This document shows positions 15,010-25,411 of a stretch of 64,000 bases of DNA, in pieces. A model generated the notes under the pieces. The model searched no databases and was not told the origin of the DNA. It saw only the letters and a list, made by a program, of their open reading frames with translations. The stretch is from NCBI GenBank assembly GCA_016219375.1, contig JACRNC010000011.1, positions 169,561 to 233,560 on the forward strand. Direction: 5' to 3'. A program made the position numbers and the translations under genes. Source of the stretch: Burkholderiales bacterium (GTDB lineage: Bacteria; Pseudomonadota; Gammaproteobacteria; Burkholderiales; Burkholderiaceae_C). Position 1 is the first letter of the stretch. Each line of letters opens with the position of its first letter.

Positions 15010-15882
15010 ATGCCCACCAACGACGCATCCACCCCCCTGACCACCCGTGACGGCCTGGCCCTGCACTGGCGCGACTGGCCGCTGCCTGCGGGCACCGCCG
15101 CGCGCGGCATCGTGCTGCTGGTGCACGGCCTGGGCGAGCACATCGGCCGCTACGAGCACGTGGCCCGGCACCTGAACGACTGGGGCTTCGCGGTGTGTGG
15201 CTACGACCACCGCGGCCACGGCCGCTCGCCCGGTGCGCGCGGGGCCCTGCAGATGGAAGACGACCTGCTGCACGACCTGGCCGCGGCCATCGACCGTGCG
15301 CGCGCGGCGTGCCCGGGCGTGCCGCTGATCGTGCTGGGCCACAGCATGGGCGGTGTCACCGTGGCCCACTTTGCGGCCGGCGGGATGGAGAAGCCGCCGC
15401 TGGCCTGGTGGCGGCCGATGGACGGCATCGTGCTGTCGTCCCCGGCGCTGGATGCCGGCATCAGCGCGGCGCAGCGCGTGGCGCTCAAGCTGGGGCAGAT
15501 GCTGCCGTCGCTGCCCACGTCCAACGGCCTGAAGCCCGAGTGGATCTGCCGCGACCCGGCGGTGGTGGCCGCCTACGAGGCCGACCCGCTGGTGCACGAC
15601 CGCATCACGCCGCGGCTGGCCCGGTTCATCGTCGAGGCGGGCGAACCGGTGATCGAGCGCGCAGCGCAGTGGACGGTGCCCACGCTGCTGATCTATGCCG
15701 GCAGCGACCGCTGCGTGGCGCCGGCCGGGTCCGACCGCTTTGCCGCCGCGGCGCCCCAGGCTGTGGTCACCTCACGCGGCTTTCCGGTGATGGCCCACGA
15801 GATCTTCAACGAGCCGGAGCAGGGCGAGGTGTTCGATGAGCTGCGCGCCTGGCTGGATGCGCGCTTTCCGGCGCGGGGCTGA
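15010..15882 (+). CDS. alpha/beta hydrolase, monoacylglycerol lipase-like
   Basis: A 290-residue hydrolase of the lysophospholipase/monoglyceride lipase group. LLVHGLGEHIGRY, GYDHRGHGRS and the nucleophile elbow GHSMGG are diagnostic; the acid is in YAGSDRCVAP and the histidine in MAHEIFNE. It probably hydrolyses lipid esters in the cytoplasm; the substrate is not known. The ATG at 15010 lacks a good ribosome binding site, but its N-terminus fits. It converges with phaZ; 64 bases separate the stops. Confidence 0.9.
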   Translation: MPTNDASTPLTTRDGLALHWRDWPLPAGTAARGIVLLVHGLGEHIGRYEHVARHLNDWGFAVCGYDHRGHGRSPGARGALQMEDDLLHDLAAAIDRARAACPGVPLIVLGHSMGGVTVAHFAAGGMEKPPLAWWRPMDGIVLSSPALDAGISAAQRVALKLGQMLPSLPTSNGLKPEWICRDPAVVAAYEADPLVHDRITPRLARFIVEAGEPVIERAAQWTVPTLLIYAGSDRCVAPAGSDRFAAAAPQAVVTSRGFPVMAHEIFNEPEQGEVFDELRAWLDARFPARG

Positions 15883-15946
15883 GGCTGCGCCCGCGCTGCC
15901 CGTCATGGCCCATGACGGCCGCCTCACGGCCCGTTCACGCTGGCCA

Positions 15947-17182
15947 TCACGGCCCGTCGTGGCAATTGATCATGTCGCGCAGCCGCGGGTAGATCTCGCC
16001 GCGCCAGCGCCGGCCGCTGAAGACGCCGTAGTGGCCCACGCCGGCCTGCATGTGGTGCTGGCGCATGGACGGCCGCACGCGGCTGCACAGGTCCTGCGCG
16101 GCCACCGTCTGGCCGATGGAGCAGATGTCGTCGCGCTCGCCCTCCACGGTGAAGATCGCCGTGCGGCGGATGGCTGAAGGGTCGACCGCGTTGCCCCGCC
16201 ACGTGAGCGTGCCGCGGGCCAGGTCGTAGTCCTGGAAGACGCGGCGGATGGTCTCCAGATAGAACTCCGCCGGCAGGTCGGCCACGGCGAAGTACTCCTC
16301 GTAGAAGGCGGCGATGGCCTGGGCGGCATCGTCCTCGCCGTCGCGCAGGTGGCGAAAGAGCTGGGCGAAGGCGTCCAGGTGGCGCTGCAGGTTCATGCTC
16401 ATGAAGGCCGTGAGCTGCAGGAAGCCCGGGTACACGCGCCGGCCGGCGCCGCGGTGACGCCAGGGCACGCGGTGGATCATGTGCCGCTCGAACCAGTCGT
16501 ACGGCTTGCTGGTGGCCAGCTCGTTGACCGTGGTCGGGTTGATGCGGCAGTCCACCGGGCCGGCCAGCAGTGACAGCGTGCGCGGCTGCGCCGGATGGGC
16601 GTCCTGCGCCATCAGGGCGGCAGCGGCCAGTGCCGGCACGCAGGGCTGGCAGATGGCCATGAGGTGGGCGCCCGGGCCGATGTGGGCCACGAAGCGCATC
16701 ACGTGCTCCACGTACTCGTCCAGGCCGAAGCGGCCGGCCGCCAGCGGCACTTGGCGCGCATTGGCCCAGTCGGTCAGGTAGACGTCGTGGTCCTGCAGCA
16801 GGGTGCGCACCGTCTCGCGCAGCAGGGTGGCGAAGTGGCCGGACATGGGCGCCACCAGCAGCACGCGCGGCTGTTCGGCCATGCCGTCGCGCCTGAAGTG
16901 CAGCAGGCTGCCGAAGGGCGTGGCGTCCACCACTTCTTCCCTCACCGCCACCTCACGCGGCGCATGCGGCGCGCCGACGGTGACCGTGTCGATGCCGAAG
17001 GCCGGGCGGGCGTGCGTCAGCCGCAGGCGGGCGATCACCTCGCTGGCTGCGGACCAGGCGCGCCAAGGCACCGCCTGCCCGCGCCCGAGGCCGCTGCCGG
17101 ACAAGGCGCCCGCGGTCATCCCGGCCAGGGTCTGCAGGGGCAGCCAGGTGTCGGCATGGCTCTGGTAGGCGGCGTACAGCAT
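15947..17182 (-). CDS. phaZ: intracellular polyhydroxyalkanoate depolymerase
   Basis: A 411-residue PhaZ of the Ralstonia type, which mobilises native PHB granules in the cytoplasm. The catalytic Cys is in the lipase-box-like AICQPCVPAL, the Asp in EGERDDICS and the His in VGHYGVFSGRRWREEIY-like sequence (here RRWRGEIYPRLRD). MLYAAYQSHAD is the family N-terminus and fixes the start at 17182; a long upstream in-frame reading is not conserved. PhaM is encoded 7 kb away. Confidence 0.95.
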   Translation of the reverse strand: MLYAAYQSHADTWLPLQTLAGMTAGALSGSGLGRGQAVPWRAWSAASEVIARLRLTHARPAFGIDTVTVGAPHAPREVAVREEVVDATPFGSLLHFRRDGMAEQPRVLLVAPMSGHFATLLRETVRTLLQDHDVYLTDWANARQVPLAAGRFGLDEYVEHVMRFVAHIGPGAHLMAICQPCVPALAAAALMAQDAHPAQPRTLSLLAGPVDCRINPTTVNELATSKPYDWFERHMIHRVPWRHRGAGRRVYPGFLQLTAFMSMNLQRHLDAFAQLFRHLRDGEDDAAQAIAAFYEEYFAVADLPAEFYLETIRRVFQDYDLARGTLTWRGNAVDPSAIRRTAIFTVEGERDDICSIGQTVAAQDLCSRVRPSMRQHHMQAGVGHYGVFSGRRWRGEIYPRLRDMINCHDGP

Positions 17183-17417
17183 GCGGGGCGGGGTAGAGCG
17201 GCCGGATCGGCCTGAGCCTCTGCCGTGCAAGGACCGGGCCAGCGTGGCCCTGTTCGTGGCGCAGCGGCCCAGAGACAGGCCCAAATGCGGACCCAGGTAG
17301 GCGCACGGCTTGCGCAGCCGACGCCGCCGGGCGCCTTGGTCACGCACCGCCTTGGCACAACGCTTGCGAGCCCGAGCGCCACGCCGCGCGCCGCCGCGGG
17401 CGCCACGAGGAGACCCC

Positions 17418-18116
17418 ATGCCGCGCAAACCCGCGTCCCGGCCGGCCGCCGCCACACCTGCCGCCCCCGCCGTGCTGACCCTCACCAGCCGCAACTACTC
17501 CGCCTGGTCGCTGCGCGGCTGGCTGATGACGCGCTTTGCCGGGCTGGAGGTGGCGCTGGACGTGATCCCGCCGGACGACCCGGACACGCGCGCCGAGCTG
17601 CTGCTGATGTCCTCCACCATCCGCGTGCCGCGCCTGCTGCATGAGGGCATCACCGTGTGGGACACGCTGGCCATCGGCGAGTACCTGCACGAGGTCCGCC
17701 CCGACGCCGGCCTGCTGCCCGCCGACCGCGCCGCGCGGGCGCATTGCCGGGCGATCGCCGGCGAGGCGCACTCCGGCTTTGCGGCGCTGCGCTCGGCCCT
17801 GCCGATGAACCTCAAGGCGCATGTGCCGCGCTTTCGCGTGTGGTCCAAGGCGCAGGCCGACATCGACCACCTGTGCGCCATCTGGCGCGACGCGCTGGCC
17901 CGGCACGGCGGGCCCTTCCTCTTCGGTGAGCGGCCGACGCTGGCTGATGCGATGTTCGCGCCGGACTGCACCCGCTTCTTCACCTACGACGTGGCGCTGG
18001 ACGAGGCCTGCCGCGCCTATTGCGAGCACCTCGTCGGCATCCAGCCCATGCAGGAGTGGATGGAGCTGGCGCGCAGCGAGCCGGACGACATCGAGGAGCT
18101 GGACGTGGAGTTCTGA
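17418..18116 (+). CDS. glutathione S-transferase
   Basis: A 232-residue GST. The thioredoxin-like N-domain begins after a 17-residue Ala/Pro lead ([21 protein letters not shown]), with [13 protein letters not shown] around the cis-Pro and DTLAIGEYL as the glutathione-contacting turn. The helical C-domain includes [16 protein letters not shown]. Substrates unknown. GAGGAGA at 17407-17413 supports the ATG. It is divergent from phaZ over 235 bases that show no clear promoter. Confidence 0.93.
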   Translation: MPRKPASRPAAATPAAPAVLTLTSRNYSAWSLRGWLMTRFAGLEVALDVIPPDDPDTRAELLLMSSTIRVPRLLHEGITVWDTLAIGEYLHEVRPDAGLLPADRAARAHCRAIAGEAHSGFAALRSALPMNLKAHVPRFRVWSKAQADIDHLCAIWRDALARHGGPFLFGERPTLADAMFAPDCTRFFTYDVALDEACRAYCEHLVGIQPMQEWMELARSEPDDIEELDVEF

Positions 18117-18255
18117 GCGGCTGCGCGGGGCGGGCCGCCCATGCGCCATCCGGGTCGTGCATGCAGAGCCCGCCGGCCCCTCGCGGCCGGCCGGCACAAT
18201 CGACGCTTTGCCCGCGCACCGGCTCGGGCACCGACCCGCGTACCGATTGTCGCCC

Positions 18256-18984
<729 letters not shown>

Positions 18985-19126
18985 GGCGGCGATGAGGCGC
19001 CGATCAGCGCCCATGAGCCTCCACCCCTGAGCCGCCCCCCCTGAGCCGGCCCGCCCCGCATCGGCCCGCGGCCCGCCGGCCTCATCGACTCACCCGAGCC
19101 CTTCGGCCACGCACCCCACCCGGCCC

Positions 19127-19924
19127 ATGCGCCTGCAGATCCTGTCGGACCTCCATCTGGAGACCGAGGCCTACGAGCCCCAGCCGGCGCCGGACGCCGA
19201 GGCGCTGGTGCTGGCCGGCGACATCGACAGCGGGGCCGACGGCCTGCTGCGTGGCTGGCAGCGCTTCGCGCAGTGGCCGCAGCCGGTGATCGCCGTGGCC
19301 GGCAACCACGAGTTCGACCGCCGCGAGTGGAACGAGGCCTGGCCGGCGCTGCGCTCGGCCTGTCGCGCAGCCGGCATCACGCTGCTGGAGCGCGAGTCCC
19401 TGGTGCTCACCGGCCGCGACGGCCGGCGCATCCGCTTCGTCGGCACCGCGCGCTGGTGCGACTTCGACCTCTTCGGCGAAGCCCGGCGCGACAAGGTGAT
19501 GCGCGCGGCGCGCTACTTCGTCGACGTGATGCGCGCCCGCCGCGACGGCCAGCCGCTGGACGCCGCCGCCGTGCGCGAGGAAGCCCTGGTCTGTCGCGAC
19601 TGGCTGGCCGCCGAGCTGGCGCGCACGCCCGCGGCCGACGAGCCCGGCTGGGACGCCACCGTGGCCGTCACCCACTTCGCGCCCAGCCTGAGGAGCGCCG
19701 ACCCGCGCTACGGCGCCCAGCCCGGCACGGCCAGCTTCTGCAATGCCGACGACGCGCTGCTGCCGGGTGCCGACCTGTGGATCCACGGCCATCTGCACTG
19801 CCGCCACGACTACCTGGTGCAGCACGACGACGGCCGGCGCACGCGCGTGGTCAGCAATGCCCGCGGCCACGGCCACAAGGGCGAATCGGCGGGCTTCGAC
19901 GGGCTGCGCTGCGTGGACGTGTGA
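19127..19924 (+). CDS. calcineurin-like metallophosphoesterase
   Basis: A 265-residue phosphoesterase with all metal-binding motifs: SDLHLE near residue 8, GDIDSG near 32, GNHEFD near 60, VTHFAPS and HGHLHCRHDY. The substrate is not known. No signal peptide is seen, so it is cytoplasmic. It follows the UPF0149 gene by 142 bases on the same strand. Confidence 0.92.
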   Translation: MRLQILSDLHLETEAYEPQPAPDAEALVLAGDIDSGADGLLRGWQRFAQWPQPVIAVAGNHEFDRREWNEAWPALRSACRAAGITLLERESLVLTGRDGRRIRFVGTARWCDFDLFGEARRDKVMRAARYFVDVMRARRDGQPLDAAAVREEALVCRDWLAAELARTPAADEPGWDATVAVTHFAPSLRSADPRYGAQPGTASFCNADDALLPGADLWIHGHLHCRHDYLVQHDDGRRTRVVSNARGHGHKGESAGFDGLRCVDV

Positions 19925-20107
19925 GGGCCTTGCACGGCCGCTGCCCGGACGCCCTCCGAACGCCCTCACGGCCGCTCCCGGCCGCCCGCGTGAAGAGCCG
20001 TGCTTGACCTGCCGCAAGCCCACCCGGCCGCAGGCGAGGCGGGATGGCAAGCCGCCAGGGTGCTTGAGTAGGATGGCCGCATTGCAACTTCATCAGCGGA
20101 GTGCCCC

Positions 20108-20524
20108 ATGAAGATCCTCCTGGCCGTCGATGGCAGCGAACACACCAAGCACATGCTGGCCTGGCTGGTCACGCACCCCGAATGGCTGGGCTCGCGCCAC
20201 CAGTACACCGTGCTCAACGTCGTGCCGCCGATCCCGCCGCACGCGATGGAGTTCCTGGACCCGGACGTGCTGCGCGCCTATGGCCCCGACCAGGCCGAGG
20301 CCGTCTTCGAGCCGGTGCGCGTCTTCCTGGCCCGCCACGGCATCGAGGCCACCTACACCCACCGCGTCGGCTATGCCGGCGACGAGATCAGCGACCTGGC
20401 CAAGGACCACGACATGCTGGTGATGGGCTCCCACGGCCGCGGCGCGCTCTCCAGCCTGGTCATGGGCTCGGTGGCCACGCGCGTGCTCGGCTCGTGCAAG
20501 ACGCCGGTGCTGCTGATCCGTTGA
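20108..20524 (+). CDS. universal stress protein (UspA family)
   Basis: A 138-residue single-domain Usp protein. It starts MKILLAVDGSEHTKHM and carries the ATP-binding loop MGSHGRGALSSLVMGSVATRVL, so it belongs to the nucleotide-binding branch. It is probably a stress-linked cytoplasmic dimer. GGAGTG upstream (20099-20104) supports the ATG at 20108. Confidence 0.94.
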   Translation: MKILLAVDGSEHTKHMLAWLVTHPEWLGSRHQYTVLNVVPPIPPHAMEFLDPDVLRAYGPDQAEAVFEPVRVFLARHGIEATYTHRVGYAGDEISDLAKDHDMLVMGSHGRGALSSLVMGSVATRVLGSCKTPVLLIR

Positions 20525-20599
20525 TCGGCCTCTTGCGTTCCATCTGCTGATCGGCCGCGCGGCTCGGGCCGGGCGCATCGCACCGCGCGGGGCCCAACC

Positions 20600-22264
20600 T
20601 CAATCCCGCTGCGGCCCGGGGCGGCGGGCGTCCACGACGAAGCGCGCCTGGGTGTGCAGCCTGGCATCGGCGCGCACCGGCGAGGCGGTGGCGCGGAAGG
20701 TGCAGGCCATCTCCCGGGGGCCGATGTCGAGCAGCGCATAGCCGCGCTCGTCACTGCGCAGGTGCAGCGTGTCGGGGTTGCTGCGGCGCACCAGCATGGC
20801 CTGCAACTCCGAGAGGCCACGGGTGGTGACGGAGCTGCAGCAGAACTCGCTGGCGATGATGGGCGAGGCCGTGTCGTTCGGATCGAGCCGCAGGTTGGCG
20901 GCAACCGAGCGGTGCACATCGCCGCCCAGGGCCACCACGCCGGGCACGCAGGGCTCGGCGATGGCCTGCAGCAGGCGCTCGCGCGCGGCGGGGTAGCCGT
21001 CCCAGGCATCGCTGTAGATCACCCGGCCCCAGGGCGTGGCCACGCCCGACGGGCTGATCTGCGTGGTCTGGGCCAGCAGCTTCCAGCGCCGCTCGCTGCG
21101 CGCCAGGCCGGCGGCCAGCCAGCGCTCCTGCGCGCTGCCCAGCATGGTCTGTGCGCCGCGGGTGGCGACTTGGTCGCAATACAGCCAGTCCGGGGCATGG
21201 GGCAGGCCCTCGGGCCCGTCGAAGCCCGGCTGGCGCGTGAGCAGCGGCCGGCCGTCCGGGCGGCTCGGGTCATGGCAGGCGCGCGGGCTGCGGAACTGCC
21301 GCGTGTCCAGCACCCAGATGTCGGCCAGCCGGCCCCAGGCCAGTTGCTGGTGGATGGCGAAGTGCGGGCCCCGCGGCGCGCGGCGCGGCGAGACGGGCAG
21401 GTGTTCGAAGTAGGCCTTGTAGGCCCGGGCGCGTCGCGCCAGGAACCCCGCCACCGGCTCGCCGGCCACGCCGGGCAGATCGCCGGTGTAGTCGTTCTGC
21501 ACGTCGTGGTCGTCCAGGTTCAGGATCCACGGGTGCGCGGCATGTGCGGCGCGCAGGTCGGCGTCGAGCTTGTAGCTGGCGTGGTGGGCGCGGTACTCGT
21601 CCAGGGTGGCCGGCAGCGGGTGCAGGTGGCGGCGGTGCAGCCAGTGGGCGTTGCTCTTCTCGTAGATGTAGTCGCCGACGAAGAGCACGGCGTCGATGTC
21701 CTGCTGCGCGATCTCGCGGTGCACGGCGTAGCGGCCGTGCTCATAGTGCTGGCAGGACGCCAGGGCCAGGCGCAGGCGCTGCACGTCGGCGTCCGGCGCG
21801 GGCGCGGTGAGCGTGCGGCCGACCTCGCTGGCATGGCCGCCGGCGATGAAGCGGTAGTGGTAGCGCCAGCCGGGCTTCAGGCCCGCCACCTCCACGTGCA
21901 CGCTGTGCGCATGCTCGGGCAGGGCCAGCGTCACGCCGCTGCGCAGGCCGCGGCTGAAGCGCGCGTCCTCGGCCAGCTCCCAGCGCACCTCGATAGGCTG
22001 GGGCGGCAGCGCCGGCTGCAGGTCGCGCGGGTTGGGCAGCAGGCGCGTCCACAGCACCACGCTGCCCGGCAGCGGCTCGCCGCTGGCCACGCCCAGGGTG
22101 AAGGGATAGCCGCCGCCGGGCCAGCGCTGCAGCACCGGGCCTTGTGCGGCGGCCGGGCCGAAGAGGCTGCCCAGGGCCCAGGCCAGTGCGGTGCGGCCCA
22201 GGGCCTGCAGGGCATCGCGGCGGGCAGACGAGTGGGCAGCGGACAGCGTATCGGGGCGCGGCAT
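20600..22264 (-). CDS. phoD: alkaline phosphatase D (PhoD-like)
   Basis: A 554-residue PhoD-family phosphatase/phosphodiesterase. The N-terminus has twin arginines (SARRDALQAL), a hydrophobic stretch and AAAQ, consistent with Tat export. Domain motifs are FTLGVASGEPLPGSVVLWTRL, LASCQHYEHGRYAVHREI, FVGDYIYE, LDDHDVQNDY and ALGGDVHRSVAAN, which carry the Fe/Ca-type metal ligands. It probably releases phosphate in the periplasm. The ATG at 22262-22264 is chosen; an upstream GTG adds a tail with no signal character. Confidence 0.92.
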   Translation of the reverse strand: MPRPDTLSAAHSSARRDALQALGRTALAWALGSLFGPAAAQGPVLQRWPGGGYPFTLGVASGEPLPGSVVLWTRLLPNPRDLQPALPPQPIEVRWELAEDARFSRGLRSGVTLALPEHAHSVHVEVAGLKPGWRYHYRFIAGGHASEVGRTLTAPAPDADVQRLRLALASCQHYEHGRYAVHREIAQQDIDAVLFVGDYIYEKSNAHWLHRRHLHPLPATLDEYRAHHASYKLDADLRAAHAAHPWILNLDDHDVQNDYTGDLPGVAGEPVAGFLARRARAYKAYFEHLPVSPRRAPRGPHFAIHQQLAWGRLADIWVLDTRQFRSPRACHDPSRPDGRPLLTRQPGFDGPEGLPHAPDWLYCDQVATRGAQTMLGSAQERWLAAGLARSERRWKLLAQTTQISPSGVATPWGRVIYSDAWDGYPAARERLLQAIAEPCVPGVVALGGDVHRSVAANLRLDPNDTASPIIASEFCCSSVTTRGLSELQAMLVRRSNPDTLHLRSDERGYALLDIGPREMACTFRATASPVRADARLHTQARFVVDARRPGPQRD

Positions 22265-22367
22265 GAAGGGCGCGATTGTGCCCAGCCGGCCTGCGCGCCA
22301 GGTCACGGCCGGACGCGGTCATCGGGCCCGGCGCGCGATCAGTGCCTCCCCGGTCTGGCGCCGAGGC

Positions 22368-23219
22368 TCAGGTCAGCCCGCGCGCCTGCTTGCGCTGGCC
22401 GATGCGCGCGGTCAGCCGCACGGCCCAGCCGGTCAGGTTGGGCGCCAGCCCGGCGAGCTTGGCCGGCAGGTGGCGCGCAAGCGGGAAGGCGATCTCCGCC
22501 GGTGGCCGCGGCGCATCCAGTGCGTGCAGCACCGCCTGCACCACGCGCTCGGCCGGCATGGGCCCGCCGCCGGAGAAGATCATCGCCGCCTGCGGCCGGC
22601 GGCGCTCGCTGTCGATCATGGGCGTGGCCACCACGTCGGGGCAGACCACGGTGGCACGCAGGCCCAGCGGGATCAGCTCCTGCGCCAGGCTCAGCGTGTA
22701 GCCGCGCACCGCGAACTTGCTGGCGCAGTAGAGCGCGCAGCCCGGCACCGGCGTGATGCCGGCCATCGACGCGATGTTGACGATGCGGCCGGCGGGATCA
22801 GCCCCCGCGCCCGGCCGCTGGCGCTGCGCCAGCATCAGGCCCAGCGCCGCCTGGCTGCCCAGGATCACGCCCTTGGTGTTGACGTCGATCTGCAGGTGGA
22901 TGTCGTCCTCGCGGATGTCGGGCGCGAAGTCCGGCCGCAGCACGCCGGCCACGTTGAGCACCGCATCCAGCCGCGGCCAGTCGCGCCCCACGGCGTCCAT
23001 CAGGCTGCGCCACTGCGCGCCGTCGCGCACGTCCAGCGCCTGCAGGCGCAGCCGCTGATCGGCCCCGGGCAGCGCGGCCAGGGCCTGCATGCCGTCGGTG
23101 CGCACATCGCAGGCCCAGACATGGTCGCCCCGCGCCAGCAGCACGCGCGCCAGCGCCGCGCCGATGCCGCTGGCGCAGCCGGTGACGAGGATGTGGCGGG
23201 GCGCGCGGGGCTGGGTCAT
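22368..23219 (-). CDS. short-chain dehydrogenase/reductase
   Basis: A 283-residue classical SDR. The cofactor loop is TGCASGIGAA, NVAGV follows, the catalytic Ser is in NIASMAG and the catalytic pair is YCASK. The acid in the second beta strand (CDVRTD) favours NAD over NADP, as an inference. The substrate is unknown. The C-terminus is basic and mildly amphipathic. The start is the ATG at 23217-23219; the in-frame upstream extension is Pro-rich and unlike the family. Confidence 0.92.
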   Translation of the reverse strand: MTQPRAPRHILVTGCASGIGAALARVLLARGDHVWACDVRTDGMQALAALPGADQRLRLQALDVRDGAQWRSLMDAVGRDWPRLDAVLNVAGVLRPDFAPDIREDDIHLQIDVNTKGVILGSQAALGLMLAQRQRPGAGADPAGRIVNIASMAGITPVPGCALYCASKFAVRGYTLSLAQELIPLGLRATVVCPDVVATPMIDSERRRPQAAMIFSGGGPMPAERVVQAVLHALDAPRPPAEIAFPLARHLPAKLAGLAPNLTGWAVRLTARIGQRKQARGLT

Positions 23220-23616
23220 GGGCTGGGGCACGGGCAGGGACACGGGCTGGGCGGGCAGGGTGGCGGTCGCCGCGATTGTGGGCAGGTGCGGCTGTGCGCC
23301 AGGCCCTGGCAAGCGAGCGTTGACGCAGCGGTGCGCGGCGTGTGCGGGGCCGGCATGGACGCGCCGGCCGGCCCGGGGCGCGGACCGAGCTCAGCCCTCT
23401 GCCCAGCTCTGCTCCGCCCTGCCGAACCGTCCTGAAGGGCCCGGCCTGGGGTAAGCCCCCGGGCACGAAGGGCGGCTGGGCGGCTCCGATGGCACGGCCG
23501 TTGCCGTGCCTGGGCTGTGGGCCGAGCGCGCCGCCGCAGCCGGCACGACGGCGGTGCAGCGATGTGCCGCTGGCCGGCCACGCCGCCCACCCGGCACCAC
23601 GCGCGGGGAGATCGCC
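23220..23616. other. 397-base divergent gap with one hairpin
   Basis: Between the SDR and the small exported protein. An 8-bp perfect hairpin (GGCACGGC, loop CGTT, GCCGTGCC) lies at 23491-23510. I see no other gene, RNA or convincing promoter. Confidence 0.4.
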
Positions 23617-23859
23617 ATGAACCGTCTGCTGTCCACCACCGTCACCTGGCTCACCATCCTGGCCGCCTGCCTCAGCGGGCTGGCGCTGATGGCGCTGGCC
23701 CAGCGCCCGGCGGCAGCAGACCGCCTGCGGCCGGACCACCGCAGCCCCGCGCCGCAGGTGGCCAGCGCCATGTCCTATACCTGCAGCGCCGCCTCGGGGG
23801 CGGACGACCCGGCGATGGCCGGCCTGGAAGCACCCGCGGCGCTGGCCCTGGCGCGCTGA
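23617..23859 (+). CDS. small exported/membrane protein of unknown function
   Basis: An 80-residue protein. The N-terminus has one hydrophobic segment (TVTWLTILAACLSGLALMALA) that could be a signal peptide or anchor, followed by a polar Pro/Ala-rich tail with a single Cys. GGGGAG at 23605-23610 is well placed for the ATG. No family is recognised. It stands alone between the SDR and phaM; it may not be functional. Confidence 0.5.
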   Translation: MNRLLSTTVTWLTILAACLSGLALMALAQRPAAADRLRPDHRSPAPQVASAMSYTCSAASGADDPAMAGLEAPAALALAR

Positions 23860-24112
23860 ACGCCAAGCGCGACGCCGGCGCAGGGCAGGGCAGGGCACGC
23901 GGCCTCGCCTCGCCGGTTGCGCAGCCGGCGGCGCACGGGGCCGTCGCGCCTGCCCCGCACCCACCTTGCAAGTCGGCGCGCATGGCGGCTTGTCCCCTCC
24001 CCACGGCTGCAGCCCACCCGCACAATGAATCGGCGCTGCCCTCGCGCAGCCACGGGGCCGGCCCCGGCGGCATGCGCGCCCGACATGCACACCGAACACG
24101 ACAGGAGACACC

Positions 24113-24997
24113 ATGAGCCCAGCCGACGCCCCGCCGCCTTCCGCCGCACAGGGCAGCTTTGCCGATGCCTTCGCCGAGCCCATCAAGGCGGCGATGAGCT
24201 TCGGCAAGTTCGTCCCCGGCTTCGACTTCCTGGAGCAGTGGACCCGCCAGGCCCATGCCGCGCTGCCGAGCATGGGCCAGTGGGTGGCGCCCACGCTGGA
24301 CCCGGCCGAGCTTGAAAAGCGCATCCAGGATCTGCGCACCGTGCAGTTCTGGCTGGAGCAGAACGCGCGCATGCTCGGCATGACCATCCAGGCCCTGGAG
24401 GTGCAGCGCATGACCCTGGCCACGCTGCAGGGCATGAACGTGCCGGTGGACGCGCTGCGCGAGTCGCTCAAGGCCCGGCCGGCGCCGGGTGGGTCGGCGG
24501 GCTCGGCTGCGGCGGGCGCGTCGGGTGCATCGGGCGCCTCAGCCGCCGGCACGTCGACATCGGCGGGCACGTCGGCCGCCGGCACCTCGGCCGCAGGCTC
24601 GTCGGCAGGCGGCCCCGCCACGGCTGGCCCGGCCGCAGCCTTCCCCTTCGGCTCCCCGGCCGCGGCTGCCGCCACCGGCGAGCCCGCATCCGCCACCGAC
24701 AGCAGCCCCGCCGAGCCGCCCGCCGCGGTGGACCCGATGCGCTGGTGGGGCGCGCTGACCCAGCAGTTCACCCAGCTGGCCGCCAGCACCATGCAGGACG
24801 CCCTGGGGCGCGAGCGCCCGCCCGCCGCGCCGGACCCGGCCGAGCCCGCTCCGCCCGCCGCCAGGCCGCGGGCGTCGTCCCATCCAGCCGGCGGCGCATC
24901 CGCAGCGGGGGGCGATGCCGCCTCCACCGACGCCCCCCGCCCGCCCCGGGCCAAGGCGCGCAGCGGCACCGCCGCCGACAAGCCGGCCCGCCGCTGA
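24113..24997 (+). CDS. phaM: PhaM-type PHA granule-associated protein
   Basis: A 294-residue protein whose first 115 residues match the PhaM domain: MSFGKFVPGFDFLEQW, PTLDPAELEKRIQDLRTVQFWLEQN and MTIQALEVQRMTLATLQGMN. In Ralstonia, PhaM activates PHB synthase and tethers granules to the nucleoid. The middle (about 120-195) is a Gly/Ala/Ser/Thr low-complexity linker with repeated AGTS-like units. The C-terminus is basic (PPRAKARSGTAADKPARR), suited to DNA binding. It fits with phaZ upstream; the synthase itself is not in the window. Confidence 0.88.
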   Translation: MSPADAPPPSAAQGSFADAFAEPIKAAMSFGKFVPGFDFLEQWTRQAHAALPSMGQWVAPTLDPAELEKRIQDLRTVQFWLEQNARMLGMTIQALEVQRMTLATLQGMNVPVDALRESLKARPAPGGSAGSAAAGASGASGASAAGTSTSAGTSAAGTSAAGSSAGGPATAGPAAAFPFGSPAAAAATGEPASATDSSPAEPPAAVDPMRWWGALTQQFTQLAASTMQDALGRERPPAAPDPAEPAPPAARPRASSHPAGGASAAGGDAASTDAPRPPRAKARSGTAADKPARR

Positions 24998-25038
24998 GCC
25001 GGGCGGGTCGGTTGCTTGCCGATCAAGGCGTGAGGCGT

Positions 25039-25192
25039 GAGCCTTGAGCCTTGAGCCTTGAGCCTTGAGCCTTGAGCCTTGAGCCTTGAGCCTTGAGCCT
25101 TGAGCCTTGAGCCTTGGGCTTCGAGCTTCGAGCTTCGAGCTTCGAGCTTCGAGCTTCGAGCTTCGAGCTTCGAGCTTCGAGCTTCGAGCTTC
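25039..25192. repeat. heptanucleotide tandem array (22 units)
   Basis: Eleven perfect copies of GAGCCTT (25039-25115), one hybrid GGGCTTC (25116-25122), then ten perfect copies of GAGCTTC (25123-25192). The array lies in the 414-base gap between phaM and the FIST gene; the rest of that gap shows nothing else. On the minus strand it can be read as a repetitive peptide, which I consider spurious. Confidence 0.97.
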
Positions 25193-25411
25193 CCCGTGCG
25201 GCCGGCGCCAACGGCCCTGGCGGCAGGCCCGGCTCTCACGCCCTGCGGGCAGGGCGCGGCAGCAGCCGGCAGGCGTGAGCGCGCTGCGCCATCATTGAGG
25301 CTCGCACGCGCGCCGCGCCTGCGGCGCAAGGCCGTCCGCCGCCTTCGCTGCCCACCGCGTGTCGCTTGTTTCGCGCACGCGCATCTCGCCCCGCCTCGCA
25401 TCGCCCCGGCC

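Noticed and set aside
20654..22756. 700-codon plus-strand open reading antisense to the phosphatase and SDR
   Set aside because: Shadow of two well-supported minus-strand genes; composition is typical of antisense frames.
25023..25211. Minus-strand reading through the heptamer array giving a repetitive LEARSSK-like peptide
   Set aside because: It is a by-product of perfect 7-bp repeats, which read open in several frames; no ribosome binding site or family similarity.
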